Assembly (NCBI RefSeq): GCF_004765605.1
Contig: NZ_SRLC01000003.1
Span: 496,001-560,000 of the forward strand
Length of the DNA stretch: 64,000 nucleotides
Direction of reading: 5' to 3'
Source of the DNA: Hymenobacter aquaticus
GTDB taxonomy: Bacteria > Bacteroidota > Bacteroidia > Cytophagales > Hymenobacteraceae
In this document: positions 31,964 through 40,952 of the stretch, one piece after another
How positions within the stretch are numbered: position 1 is the first letter of the stretch
Layout: every line of letters begins with the position of its first letter
Made by a program: the position numbers and the translations under genes
The notes under the pieces: model-generated
What the model was told of the DNA's origin: nothing
Database searches by the model: none
What the model saw: only the letters and a program-made list of their open reading frames with translations

Positions 31964-33748
31964 TTATTCGGCGGGAGTGTTCAGGGCGTCTTTGTACTGC
32001 ATCTGGTAGAGCTGCTGGTAGAAGCCCCCGTGGCGCAAGAGCTCCTCGTGGGTACCGGCTTCCTTGATTTCGCCCCGGTCGAGCACGATGATGCGGTCGG
32101 CTTTCTGGATGGTGCTCAGGCGGTGGGCAATGACCAGAGAAGTGCGGCCCTGCATCAGCCGCTCAATAGCCTGCTGAATCAGCTCCTCGGTTTCGGAGTC
32201 GACGGAGGAAGTGGCTTCGTCCAGGATGATGATGCGGGGCTGGTAGACCATAGCCCGCACGAAGGAAATCAACTGGCGCTGGCCCACGGAAAGCGTGGCG
32301 CCCCGCTCCATCACCGGGTAGTGCAGGCCGCCGGGCAGCCGCTCGATAAAGCGCCGGGCGCCCACCAGGTCGGCGGCCTGCCAGATCTGCTCTTCGGTAA
32401 TGTCTTTGTTGCCCAGGGTAATGTTGTCCTGAATGGTGCCGGCGAAGAGAAACACGTCCTGCAATACCACCCCGATGTGGCGGCGCAGCTCCTTCAGGTC
32501 GTACTCACGCAGGTCGTGGCCATCGACGGAAATCGTGCCCTTGTTGATTTCGTAGAAGCGGCTGAGCAGGTTGATAATGCTGGTTTTGCCCGCGCCGGTG
32601 GCGCCCACGAAGGCAATGGTCTGCCCGGCTTTCACCTCGAAGCTCACGTCGCGCAGCACCCATTCCTCGTCGTTGTAGGCAAACCAGACCTTGTCGAAGG
32701 CTACGTCGCCGCGCAGGTTGGCCGGGGCGTAGCTGCCGTTGTCGGCAATGAGCTCCTTGCTGTCGAGCAGCTTGAGCAGCCGCTCGGTGCTCACCAGGCC
32801 CAGCTGCAAAGTATTGAACCGGTCGGCAATCTGGCGGATGGGCCGGAAAAACAGGGCGTTGTACATGATAAAGGCAATGAGGGCACCCTTGGAAATCGTG
32901 CCCTCAATCTGGCCCTGGGCGGCGTACCACACCAGCAGGCCCACGCCCACGGCGGCCAGCACCTCGGCCACCGGGAAGTAGATGCTGTAGTAGAGCACCG
33001 AGCGGATGTTGGCCCGGGTATGCTCCTGGTTGATGGCCTTGAACTTGCGGTATTCGCGCTCCTCGTTGTTGAAAATCTGGACCACGTTCATGCCCGTCAG
33101 GTGTTCCTGCACGAAGGAGTTGAGGTTGGCCACGGCCGTGCGCACTTCCTGAAACGAGGTTTTGACCTTCTCCTTGAACACGTAGGTGCTGTAGAGCAGC
33201 GGCGGAATAACGGAGAGGCTGACCAGCGTTAGGCGCCAGTCAATCCAGAACATGAAGCCCATGATGAAGAGCAGCTGCAGGATGTCGCCAATCATGGCCG
33301 CCAGCCCCTCGCTGAACACGTCGGACAGGGTTTCGACGTCGGAAATATTGCGGGTAACGAGCACGCCGATGGGCGTCCGGTCGAAGAACTTCAGCCGCAG
33401 ATCCAGAATGTGCTTGTAGAGGTCCACGCGGATGTCGCGCACGATATATTGGCCCAGCCAGCCCCCGAAGTAGGTTTGCAGGTAGCTGACCAGGGCGTGG
33501 ACCACCAGCAGAATCAGCAGCAGCCCGAACATCTTGTTCAACCCCAGCATGTCGCCCTGCTCGATGCTGACGTCGACCATGCGCTGAATCAGGAAGGGGC
33601 GCAGGGTGCCCAGGGCGGCCGTGGCCACGGTCAGGAAGATCAGGAAGTAGAAGACGCGCTGGTAGGGCCGTACGTACGTCATCAGCCGGCGCAGCACCTG
33701 CCAGTCGAAGATGTTGCCGGTTTTGGTGGCGGTAGTAGCTTGTTCCAC
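31964..33748 (-). CDS. ABC exporter half-transporter with canonical Walker B (LDE)
   Basis: 594 residues: six membrane helices and an ATPase domain with Walker A FVGATGAGKTS (near residue 380), signature LSVGQRQLISFVRAM (near 485) and Walker B IIILDEATSSVD with the catalytic Glu. The LSxGQRQL signature is not LSGGQ, as in the canonical-Walker-B subunit (TM288-like) of heterodimeric exporters. The complementary LDD-type subunit is encoded at 24634, about 5.5 kb away on the other strand. The start is GTG at 33748. It is followed at 9 bp by a membrane-anchored GyrI-like gene. Confidence 0.92.
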   Translation of the reverse strand: MEQATTATKTGNIFDWQVLRRLMTYVRPYQRVFYFLIFLTVATAALGTLRPFLIQRMVDVSIEQGDMLGLNKMFGLLLILLVVHALVSYLQTYFGGWLGQYIVRDIRVDLYKHILDLRLKFFDRTPIGVLVTRNISDVETLSDVFSEGLAAMIGDILQLLFIMGFMFWIDWRLTLVSLSVIPPLLYSTYVFKEKVKTSFQEVRTAVANLNSFVQEHLTGMNVVQIFNNEEREYRKFKAINQEHTRANIRSVLYYSIYFPVAEVLAAVGVGLLVWYAAQGQIEGTISKGALIAFIMYNALFFRPIRQIADRFNTLQLGLVSTERLLKLLDSKELIADNGSYAPANLRGDVAFDKVWFAYNDEEWVLRDVSFEVKAGQTIAFVGATGAGKTSIINLLSRFYEINKGTISVDGHDLREYDLKELRRHIGVVLQDVFLFAGTIQDNITLGNKDITEEQIWQAADLVGARRFIERLPGGLHYPVMERGATLSVGQRQLISFVRAMVYQPRIIILDEATSSVDSETEELIQQAIERLMQGRTSLVIAHRLSTIQKADRIIVLDRGEIKEAGTHEELLRHGGFYQQLYQMQYKDALNTPAE

Positions 33749-33839
33749 GAGGGGCGGGTTTGGAGAAAGGAAGCGGCGAACTGCACTAAACCCGGCCGGC
33801 TACCGGAAAGTTGCGGGGCGTGGCGGGCAGGCAGCGGGC

Positions 33840-34631
33840 TTACCGCAGCATAAAATACGGCATTCCGACCGGCCCGGCGGCCTCGGGCACCAGCTCGGGC
33901 GGGTATTCCACCCGGCTCAGAAACAGGCCCTGGGCCGGGGCCGCGCCGCCGGCATCCACCCGGCTCTGGGCCAGCAGAATGGCCTTGAACTCGGCGGGCG
34001 TGATTTTGCCGCGGCCCACCAGCAGCAGCGTGCCCACCACCAGCCGCACCATGCCGCGCACGAAGCGGTTGGCCCGAATGCGGAACACCAGCCCGCCCGG
34101 CGTGGGGTGCCAGCCGGCCTCGTAGCACACGCACACGTAGTGGTTTTCGCCGCCCTTCACTTTGGAAAAGCTGGTGAAGTCAAACGAGCCAATCATGGAC
34201 GCCGCCGCCTCGTTCATGGCCGCCACGTCGGGGGCCCGGTCCAGGTACAGGCTGTGGTTCACGCTGAACGGGTCCGGAATCAGGCGCACGTGGTACTCGT
34301 AGGTGCGGGCCTCGGCGTCGAAGCGGGCGTGGGCCCGCTCGGGCACGGGGTGCAGCAGGCGGGCGGCAATATCCTTGGGCAGGGCCCGGTTGAGGCGGTA
34401 CACCACCGTGGCTTCATCCAGCGTCTGGGGAATATCGGCGTCGAAGTGGGCGACCTGGTGGCTGGCGTGCACGCCGGTATCGGTGCGGCCACTGCCCAGA
34501 ATGTGAATGGGCTGGCGCAGCACCTGCGACAAGCGGCGCTCCAGCTCCAGCTGCACCGTCACCATGTTGGGCTGCACCTGCCAGCCGTGGTACTGGGTGC
34601 CTTCGTAAGCCAGATGAAGAAAGTAGCGCAA
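33840..34631 (-). CDS. truA: tRNA pseudouridine(38-40) synthase
   Basis: Isomerises U38-U40 in the anticodon arm of tRNAs. The 263-residue product has YFLHLAYEGTQYHGWQ at the N-terminus and the catalytic Asp51 in GSGRTDTGVHA, then RLNRALPKDIAA and FVRGMVRLVVGTLL typical of TruA. The first codon that fits the conserved N-terminus is a TTG at 34629-34631; no in-frame ATG lies upstream. A heptad/octad-repeat hairpin fills the spacer from the upstream acetyltransferase stop to 7 bp from this start. Confidence 0.95.
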   Translation of the reverse strand: MRYFLHLAYEGTQYHGWQVQPNMVTVQLELERRLSQVLRQPIHILGSGRTDTGVHASHQVAHFDADIPQTLDEATVVYRLNRALPKDIAARLLHPVPERAHARFDAEARTYEYHVRLIPDPFSVNHSLYLDRAPDVAAMNEAAASMIGSFDFTSFSKVKGGENHYVCVCYEAGWHPTPGGLVFRIRANRFVRGMVRLVVGTLLLVGRGKITPAEFKAILLAQSRVDAGGAAPAQGLFLSRVEYPPELVPEAAGPVGMPYFMLR

Positions 34632-34638
34632 GGGTTTG

Positions 34639-34756
34639 GTTGTTGATTGTTGGGAGTTGATTGTTTGTTGTCAGATGCCGATTGTTGAAGCATGTAAGCC
34701 GGCTGATGTTGCCGTACCCAATAGCCTCAACAATCACCTCCCAACAATCAAACAAC
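34639..34756. repeat. Gap-filling inverted repeat with GTTGATTG-type units (acetyltransferase-truA spacer)
   Basis: The left arm (34639-34670, GTTGTTGATTGTTGGGAG then TTGATTG) pairs with the right arm (34727-34756). The right arm begins at the stop codon of the acetyltransferase. The units repeat at about 7-bp or 14-bp spacing rather than 8. Confidence 0.85.
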
Positions 34757-35301
34757 TACGATTTAAGCGCAGCGAATAGCAGCGCGTCCTGCACCACGCC
34801 TTCTTTGACGATGCTTTTCTGCAGGCGGGCTTCCAGCTGGTAGCCAGCTTTGGTCAGCACGCGGGCCGAGCCGGCATTGCGGGCAAAGATTTCGGCGTAC
34901 AGCCGGCTGATATCGAAATGCGCGAACGTGTAGGCGGTTAGCACCTTCACGGCTTCCGTCACGATGCCCCGCCCCCAGTGCCGCCGCCCCAGCCAATACC
35001 CGATTTCGGCGCTGCACCGGTTGATGTCGTCCTTGAACAGCACGCTGATGGCCCCGGCCGCTTCCCCTTCCACCTCAATGGCCAGATGCACGTCCCGGGA
35101 GTCCGGGTCCGACACCATCCCGATATACCAGTAGGCATCCTGCAGCTGATACGGGTGGGGAAACACGTCCCGCAGGTTTTGCCAGATGCCCCGGTCGTTG
35201 GCGGTTTCGGCCAGCACCGGGGCATCGTGCAGGTGCCAGGGCCGCAGGCGCACCCCGGCCAGCGGCACAGCAAGCGTCGGGCGGAGCAGGGTTTCGGCCA
35301 T
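34756..35301 (-). CDS. RimJ/RimL-type GNAT acetyltransferase
   Basis: 181 residues in the RimJ/RimL branch of GNAT. It opens VRLRPWHLHDAPVLAE, has IEVEGEAAGAISVLF, then IGYWLGRRHWGRGIVTEAVKVLTAYTF, which carries the acetyl-CoA pyrophosphate-binding loop (R-R-x-W-G-R-G), and ARNAGSARVLTKAGY. It acetylates an amine on a protein or small molecule; the target is unknown. It lies 19 bp after the thiolase stop and is probably in one transcript with it. Confidence 0.9.
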   Translation of the reverse strand: MAETLLRPTLAVPLAGVRLRPWHLHDAPVLAETANDRGIWQNLRDVFPHPYQLQDAYWYIGMVSDPDSRDVHLAIEVEGEAAGAISVLFKDDINRCSAEIGYWLGRRHWGRGIVTEAVKVLTAYTFAHFDISRLYAEIFARNAGSARVLTKAGYQLEARLQKSIVKEGVVQDALLFAALKS

Positions 35302-35320
35302 CAGCTTGCGGGGTTGGCGG

Positions 35321-36523
35321 TTAGAGTTTCTCGAAAATAGTAGCCGCTCCCTGCCCCACGCCCACGCACATGGTCACGAGGCCGTAGCGGGCTCCTTCGC
35401 GGCGCTGCATCTCGTGCAGCAGCGTAGCCGTAATGCGGGCCCCGCTGGCCCCCAGCGGGTGGCCGATGGCAATGGAGCCGCCGTTTACGTTCACCTTGTC
35501 CATGTCCAGCTCCAGGTCGCGCACACAGGCAATGCTCTGGGCGGCAAAGGCTTCGTTGAGCTCAATCAAATCCAGGTCGTTGATGGTCAGGCCGGCGCGC
35601 TGCAGCACCTTCTTGGTGGCGGGCACGGGCCCCACGCCCATCACCGACGGATCGACGCCGGCCACGGCCGAGCACACCACCCGGGCCATGGGCTTGAGGT
35701 TGTAGCGCTTCAGGGCTTCTTCACTCACCACCAGCACGGCCGCCGCCCCGTCGTTGATACCGGCCGAGTTGCCGGCCGTTACGGTGCCGTCCACGGGCTG
35801 AAAGGCGGGCCGGATGCTGGCCAGCTTCTCCATCGACGACAAACGCGGGGGCTCATCGGTGTCGAACAGAGCCGTGTCGCCCTTGGGGTTGGGCACGAAT
35901 ACCGGCACGATTTCGCGGCGGAAACGACCCTTCTCCAGGGCGCGCTGGTACTTGCGCTGCGAGTTGAAGGCAAACTCATCCTGCTCCTGCCGCGTGATGC
36001 CATACTTGCGGGCCACGATTTCGGCCGTCTCACCCATAGCATAGGGGTGGTGCATCTTGGAGAGCTTCTGGTTGATGAAGCGCCAGCCCAGCGTGGTGTC
36101 GTGGGCCGTCAGCTCGCGCCCGAAAGCCGTTTCCGACTTGGCCATCACGAACGGCGCCCGGGTCATGCTTTCCGAGCCGCCGGCCAGGTAAATATCCCCC
36201 TCGCCGCTCATAATGGCCCGCGAGGCATCCATGATGCTCTGCAAACCCGAGGCGCAGAGGCGGTTCACGGTCACACCGGGTACGGTGATGGGCAGGCCCG
36301 CCAGCAGGCCCGCCATGCGGGCCACGTTGCGGTTGTCTTCGCCGGCCTGGTTGGCGGCACCCATTATTACGTCTTCTACAGCCGCCTTATCCACGGATGG
36401 ATTACGGCGTAACAGCTCGCGCAGCACGTGCGCGGCCAGGTCGTCGGGACGTACGCTGCTGAGGGCACCGGCAAATTTGGCAATCGGGGTGCGGACGGCG
36501 TCCACGATATAAGCAGTTGGCAT
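35321..36523 (-). CDS. Acetyl-CoA C-acyltransferase (thiolase)
   Basis: 400 residues. Cleaves 3-oxoacyl-CoA with CoA, as in beta-oxidation, or condenses acetyl-CoA. It has the acyl-accepting Cys90 in VNRLCASGLQSI, the catalytic GGSIAIGHPLGASGARI (His) and the C-terminal CVGVGQGAA Cys. MTRAPFVM and GNSAGINDGAAAVLV are also typical. The start region and length resemble the degradative PcaF/FadA type. It is the first gene on this transcript; with the acyl-CoA dehydrogenase at 48565 it suggests fatty-acid or aromatic degradation. Confidence 0.95.
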   Translation of the reverse strand: MPTAYIVDAVRTPIAKFAGALSSVRPDDLAAHVLRELLRRNPSVDKAAVEDVIMGAANQAGEDNRNVARMAGLLAGLPITVPGVTVNRLCASGLQSIMDASRAIMSGEGDIYLAGGSESMTRAPFVMAKSETAFGRELTAHDTTLGWRFINQKLSKMHHPYAMGETAEIVARKYGITRQEQDEFAFNSQRKYQRALEKGRFRREIVPVFVPNPKGDTALFDTDEPPRLSSMEKLASIRPAFQPVDGTVTAGNSAGINDGAAAVLVVSEEALKRYNLKPMARVVCSAVAGVDPSVMGVGPVPATKKVLQRAGLTINDLDLIELNEAFAAQSIACVRDLELDMDKVNVNGGSIAIGHPLGASGARITATLLHEMQRREGARYGLVTMCVGVGQGAATIFEKL

Positions 36524-36557
36524 TTTCTTGAATGCGGTTATTCCGGTCGTTGTTGGC

Positions 36558-36565
36558 TACTTTTG
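36558..36565 (+). promoter_or_regulatory. -7 element for the DUF4293 gene
   Basis: TACTTTTG matches TAnnTTTG, 50 bp before the ATG at 36615. Confidence 0.55.
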
Positions 36566-36576
36566 CCAGCCCGTCG

Positions 36577-36584
36577 CAGAGGTA
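36577..36584 (-). promoter_or_regulatory. Possible -7 element for the thiolase gene
   Basis: TACCTCTG on the minus strand is one mismatch from TAnnTTTG. It lies to the right of the plus-strand promoter at 36558, so the two starts would be nearly at the same place. Confidence 0.35.
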
Positions 36585-36614
36585 GGCACGGGCCAGAGTT
36601 TCATAACTACAAAG

Positions 36615-37091
36615 ATGATACAAAGAATTCAAAGCGTGTTTCTCTTCCTGCTGGCCCTGGCCATGATCAGCGTGGTGTTCCTGCCCATCTGGAGCAAACT
36701 CGACCCCGCCAGCGGCCAGGAGCTGGTGCTCACCGCCACCAAGCTGACCTATGCCCACGCCGACGCGGGCATGTCGGTTCCGACCAGCACCTACGCCATT
36801 GCGGCCCTGGCTTTGCTGTCGGCCGTGGTAGCCCTGTTCGAAATCTTCCAGTACCGCAACCGGTTTCTGCAGCTCAAGCTGGGCATGCTCAACCTGCTGC
36901 TGATTGCCGCCACGCTGGGCGCCTGCTTCTACTACTCGGGCGTCGGCGAAAAAATGCTCAACATCAAAATGCCCGGCACCTACGAAGCGGGTTTCTACCT
37001 GCCCACCGTAGCCCTGCTGCTGAACCTGCTGGCCAACCGCTTCATCCGCCGCGACGAGCAGCTCGTGCGCTCCATGGACCGTCTGCGCTAA
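36615..37091 (+). CDS. DUF4293 four-helix membrane protein
   Basis: 158 residues with four membrane helices (starting IQSVFLFLLALAMISVVFL, then TYAIAALALLSAVVALF, LGMLNLLLIAATLGACFYY and LPTVALLLNLLANRFIRRDEQLV). The order and the end RRDEQLVRSMDRLR match the Bacteroidota DUF4293 family. Function unknown. The ATG at 36615 (MIQRIQ) is the family start; the longer frame from 36528 is not family-like and crosses the promoter. Confidence 0.9.
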   Translation: MIQRIQSVFLFLLALAMISVVFLPIWSKLDPASGQELVLTATKLTYAHADAGMSVPTSTYAIAALALLSAVVALFEIFQYRNRFLQLKLGMLNLLLIAATLGACFYYSGVGEKMLNIKMPGTYEAGFYLPTVALLLNLLANRFIRRDEQLVRSMDRLR

Positions 37092-37104
37092 TCAGCCTCG
37101 CACC

Positions 37105-37146
37105 AAAAAAAAAGGCTCCCGCACTACTGCGGGAGCCTTTTTTTTT
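37105..37146. terminator. Bidirectional terminator between DUF4293 and DUF4476 genes
   Basis: Perfect stem GGCTCCCGCA / TGCGGGAGCC with A9 before and T9 after. Confidence 0.93.
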
Positions 37147-37159
37147 GAACTACAGAAGC

Positions 37160-38020
37160 TCAGCGCTTGGCGGCCTCCTGTACTTCCCGAATGCTGGACT
37201 CAAACTGAAACGAGTCGTACACGCGGTAGAAGTTCTGCTGATCGGCCACGTGCGGGTAAGCAAATTTGGCCAGCTCCACTTTGGAGTTCTCAAAATCCAG
37301 GGTGCCGAGCAGGCGCGTCAGGTCGTCGGCCTGAATGACGGATTGCTCCAGGGCCTGCTTGGCCACGCTCAGCCGGCTGCTGTCGAAGCTTTTGCTCCGC
37401 ACGCTGTTGACCAACGCATCCACATCCTGGGCGCGCATCTGCCGGTAGCTGCTCACGGCCCCGCCGGGGTACTGGCCACCATTGGGCGGGTAGTTGTTGT
37501 AGTCGCCGTTGTTATAGCCACCATTGCCGCCATTGTTATAGCCGCCGTTACCACCGTTGTTGTAGTTTCCCGGGCCATTGCTGCCATAGGAGTCGTCGTA
37601 GTATCCGTCGTTGCGGCCGCCGCGGTCATCGTAGCGCGGGTCGTAGCCGCCGCCGCCGTAATGCCCACCCCGGGGGCCGCGCAGCGGTACGGCCGCTACT
37701 TTGCGCAGCACCGGTGGGTAGCCCTGCCGCGTTATCAGCACGTAGCTCGTTTCCAGGCCGGGGTCCAGGAATACGCGGGTGCGGTAGTTGATGGGACGGC
37801 CGTAGGGAGTCGGAATCAAAAATTCGGCCCAGTGGTAGCCGGGCACCAGCCGGTCGATGTGCACTTCGCGGGCCCCGCCTCGGGTCAGGGCGCGGCCATC
37901 AAATACGAGCTGAAACGGAATGCCGCGCTCCGAGGCAAAGTTCACGTTGGCCGGAGCGGCCTTGAGGTCGGCGGCCAGCAACACGAGCAGGCCGAAGCAG
38001 AGAAGTAGCGCCTTTTTCAT
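37160..38020 (-). CDS. DUF4476 secreted protein with Gly/Asn/Tyr-rich linker
   Basis: 286 residues. A signal peptide (MKKALLLCFGLLVLLAADLKA) leads a beta-rich N-terminal domain (INYRTRVFLDPGLETSYVLI). A low-complexity linker with tandem GGYNNGGN units follows (about residues 120-185), then a C-terminal DUF4476 domain (SVRSKSFDSSRLSVAKQALEQ, LLGTLDFENSKVELAKFAYPHVAD). DUF4476 is a helical domain of unknown function common in Bacteroidota. The linker suggests a flexible extracellular protein. Confidence 0.88.
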   Translation of the reverse strand: MKKALLLCFGLLVLLAADLKAAPANVNFASERGIPFQLVFDGRALTRGGAREVHIDRLVPGYHWAEFLIPTPYGRPINYRTRVFLDPGLETSYVLITRQGYPPVLRKVAAVPLRGPRGGHYGGGGYDPRYDDRGGRNDGYYDDSYGSNGPGNYNNGGNGGYNNGGNGGYNNGDYNNYPPNGGQYPGGAVSSYRQMRAQDVDALVNSVRSKSFDSSRLSVAKQALEQSVIQADDLTRLLGTLDFENSKVELAKFAYPHVADQQNFYRVYDSFQFESSIREVQEAAKR

Positions 38021-38172
38021 GGCAACAAGAGCTAGCGGAAAAGCGGCCCATCCGCCTCCGTGTCACCTATAAATCCAAGGATTGTGCCAGTTCCGGAACT
38101 TCAGCCGCCGTCGGTTTGTTGCCGCAACTTTTTCGCAGCCGCTAAACGATATTCTACCAATCATAACTCAGC

Positions 38173-38208
38173 AAAAAGGCCCCGCACATTGCTGTGCGGG
38201 GCCTTTTT
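38173..38208 (-). terminator. Terminator of the PorE-like gene
   Basis: Stem AAGGCCCCGCACA / TGTGCGGGGCCTT with A- and T-runs, 20 bp after the minus-strand stop at 38229. Confidence 0.9.
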
Positions 38209-38228
38209 AGAATCAGAAATCGAATACG

Positions 38229-40157
38229 TTATTCCGAAATCTTGGTCACCTTGAACTCGGTGCGGCGGTTACGCTGGTAATCCTCCTCAGTCTTGGCATC
38301 CTTAATAACCGGCTTGGCTTCGCCGTAGCCTTTGGCCGTAATACGGCTCTTGTCGATGCCTTTCGAGATGATATAGTCCACAGCCGACTGCGCGCGTTTC
38401 TGCGATAGGGTCTGGTTGTAGGCATCCTTACCGCGCGAGTCGGTGTGCGAGCTCAGCTCAATCGTGATTTTGGGGTTGTCGTTCAGCGTCTGCACCAGCT
38501 TATCCAGCTCGGTGGCGGCATCGGTCCGGATATCCCACTTGTCGTAGTCGTAAAAGATGTTGTCGACCACGATGGCCTTGTTCTTCACGATTTTGGTCAG
38601 GGTCAGGGTAACGGGCACCTTGATGTCGTTCATCTCGTTGGGCAGTTCCTCCTGGCTGGGCTTGCGGCCCACGGTGCTCACGCCGTTGCGGGCCGTGAAG
38701 TAGCCGGCGCGGTCGGCAATAACCGAGTAGCTGGCCGCGGCCGAGTCGAGCTTGATGGTGAACTTGCCATCAGCTCCCGACGTCACCTCTTGCAGCTTCT
38801 GGCCTTTGCTGTCGAACAGGGCCACGGTTTCGTTGGCAACGGGCTGCGTCTCGCCGGTTTTGTCGTTGCGCTCGACCAGGGTGCCGTCGGCGTAGAAGGT
38901 GACGAGCTTCAGCGGCTTTTTGCGGAACATGTAGAGGTCGTCGCTGCCCTTGCCGCCCGAGCGGTTGGAGGCAAACACGCCCATGTCCTTGCCCGTGAAG
39001 AAGGGCGCGAAGTCGTCGCTGTTGCTATTGATCGGGGCACCCAGGTTTTCCACCTTGCCCTTTTTCACCATGAAGATGTCGAGCTTGCCCAGGCCGGGAT
39101 GCCCGTCGGAGGAGAAGTACAGCGTGCCGTCGGGGGCTACGGCCGGGAAGTTTTCGTTACCGGGCGTGTTGATTTCCGGACCCAGGTTTTCGGCCGGCGT
39201 GAAGCGGCCATTAGCGCCCAGGGTGGCCTTATACAGGTCGTTGCCGCCCGAGCCACCTTTGCGGCCCGAAGCGAAATACAGCGTCTGCCCGTCGGGCGAG
39301 AATACCGGCGAGAAGTCGTCGGCGGTCCGGTCGTTGATGTTAATCAGCTTGGGCTCTTCCCACACGCCGTTCTTGAAGAACGAGGCCCACAAATCGACGC
39401 TGAGGTAGCCCTTCTTCGAGCCGTTGTTGGAGCGGGCAAACACGACCATCTTGCCATCGGGCGAGTAGGTGGCGCTGGCCTCGTGCATGTCTTCGGTATT
39501 GAAGGCCGGCTCGAGCTTGCGCACCGTGCCGCCGGTCATCTTGGCCTCGTCGTCAAATTTGATGGCGAACAGGTCGTTGAAGCCCTCCCCGTTGCCGGCG
39601 TACTTCTTCCCTTCCCGGCCCGAGGCAAACACCAGCTCCTTGGTAGTCGGCATCATGGTGGCGCTGAACTCGGCCGAGGGCGTGTTCAACTGATCCAGGG
39701 GCATCACCTCGTTGTTGGTTTGCATAGCCACAATCTGGGTGCCGAGGCGGGAGTTTTTGGCTTCCATTTCGGCCCGGGCCGCCAGCGTGCGGTTGGTACC
39801 GTTCTGGGTGTAAGCATCAAACTGGGTAGCCGCCTCATCGAACTTGCCGTTGGCTTTCAGGGCCAGCCCGTAATAAAAGGCTGCATCCGGATTTTTCACA
39901 CCCCCATCCAACGCCGCTTTGTAGTAGCCCTCGGCCTGCTCGATACGGTTCGAGAGGCGGTACGACTCCGCCAAGCGGAAGTTGGCCATAGCAACGTTCT
40001 TGCCTTTGGCTACGTCCGCTTTGTACAGCTCAATTGCAGTTTCGTATTCACCGCGGGCAAAACGCTTATCGGCTTTGCTGATGCTACCCGTCGTAGCACA
40101 ACTGCTCAGCATTGCGGCCGAACCCGCTGCGGCGCACACAAACAGTAATTTCCTCAT
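38229..40157 (-). CDS. PorE-like OmpA-family lipoprotein (TPR, PD40 propeller, CRD, OmpA)
   Basis: 642 residues. The lipobox LSSCATTG follows MRKLLFVCAAAGSAAM. Domains in order: TPR-like repeats (about 25-140, EYETAIELYKADVAKG); WD40/PD40 propeller repeats with SPDGKMVVFAR, SPDGQTLYFASGRKGGSGGNDLY and APDGTLYFSSDG (about 150-420); a carboxypeptidase-regulatory-like beta domain (about 425-510); and a C-terminal OmpA peptidoglycan-binding domain with IELSSHTDSRGKDAYNQTLSQKRAQSAVDYI. That order is the one described for PorE of the type IX secretion system, which ties the outer-membrane machinery to peptidoglycan. The ATG at 40157 gives the correct signal. No other por/gld genes are in the window. 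Confidence 0.88.
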   Translation of the reverse strand: MRKLLFVCAAAGSAAMLSSCATTGSISKADKRFARGEYETAIELYKADVAKGKNVAMANFRLAESYRLSNRIEQAEGYYKAALDGGVKNPDAAFYYGLALKANGKFDEAATQFDAYTQNGTNRTLAARAEMEAKNSRLGTQIVAMQTNNEVMPLDQLNTPSAEFSATMMPTTKELVFASGREGKKYAGNGEGFNDLFAIKFDDEAKMTGGTVRKLEPAFNTEDMHEASATYSPDGKMVVFARSNNGSKKGYLSVDLWASFFKNGVWEEPKLININDRTADDFSPVFSPDGQTLYFASGRKGGSGGNDLYKATLGANGRFTPAENLGPEINTPGNENFPAVAPDGTLYFSSDGHPGLGKLDIFMVKKGKVENLGAPINSNSDDFAPFFTGKDMGVFASNRSGGKGSDDLYMFRKKPLKLVTFYADGTLVERNDKTGETQPVANETVALFDSKGQKLQEVTSGADGKFTIKLDSAAASYSVIADRAGYFTARNGVSTVGRKPSQEELPNEMNDIKVPVTLTLTKIVKNKAIVVDNIFYDYDKWDIRTDAATELDKLVQTLNDNPKITIELSSHTDSRGKDAYNQTLSQKRAQSAVDYIISKGIDKSRITAKGYGEAKPVIKDAKTEEDYQRNRRTEFKVTKISE

Positions 40158-40274
40158 GGATGTCTGAAGGTGGAATGGAAAGGTGGATGGCTCTGCAACA
40201 TGCCAATTTGAGCCTAGCAATAATACTAAGTTTACCCAGTAATCCGCTCAGGGGCAAAAAAACATTTTGCCGGC

Positions 40275-40757
40275 CTAAAAATATTTTGCCAGCCACGTCG
40301 TTGCGGCCGGCGCCGGCCACGCCTGATGGAGCCGGCCATTTTCGGCCACCGTGTTGTCGAAATAGGGAGTTTCGGCGGTAAGTTGCCCAGCAGCAATGGC
40401 CTGCCGCAGCTCGCGCAGGTCAATCAGCCGCACCTGCCCCTCAACCAGAAAAGCCAGCTGCGACTTTTCCAGCAGCTGCACCCCCACCTGCTCCTCGACC
40501 AAGCGCACGAAGCGCACCGAGGCATCGATGGAGCAGCCGCTGGCGTCGGCAACGGCCTCGTTTAGTCCAATAACTAGGAATTGGTGGTGCAGAATAGCAG
40601 CCGAAGCCTCCAGGTTGCGGCCGTGGCTGGTCCACTCGGCGGCGAAGCGCTGCAACTCGGGCTCCAGCCGGGCCAGCTCGGCAGCCGTGAAAGGGCGGCT
40701 GGCCTGATAAATCCAGATGCGGGCCGAAGCCGGCAGCTCAGAGAAGGGAACAAACAT
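40275..40757 (-). CDS. Conserved Bacteroidota hypothetical protein
   Basis: 160 residues, cytoplasmic, no membrane helix after the chosen start. It opens VPFSELPASARIWIYQASRPF and has LEPELQRFAAEWTSHG, GCSIDASVRFVRLVEEQ and YFDNTVAENGRL. I recall this as a small conserved Bacteroidota family often mislabelled ABC transporter ATPase, although no Walker motif is present. Function unknown. The ATG at 40757 avoids an unlikely hydrophobic extension to 40862. A -7-like TACTATTG lies at 40832-40839 on the minus strand. Confidence 0.75.
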   Translation of the reverse strand: MFVPFSELPASARIWIYQASRPFTAAELARLEPELQRFAAEWTSHGRNLEASAAILHHQFLVIGLNEAVADASGCSIDASVRFVRLVEEQVGVQLLEKSQLAFLVEGQVRLIDLRELRQAIAAGQLTAETPYFDNTVAENGRLHQAWPAPAATTWLAKYF

Positions 40758-40952
40758 AGGAAAGACAAGAAGCCAGAAAAGAAGAACGGCGGGGTGGTAC
40801 CCGGCCACCCCACCAGCTGAAGCGGGGGCCGCAATAGTACGCCAACCTACCAGCACAAACATAAACTGCCCCGGTCGGAAGTTCCGCCGGGGCAGCTTTA
40901 TTCGCTTATAAAAAGAACCTGGACGCTCTTATTTTCAGCGCCTTACCTTTCA

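Noticed and set aside
35186..36412. 408-residue plus-strand frame opposite the thiolase
   Set aside because: Antisense shadow; the thiolase has all catalytic motifs in place.
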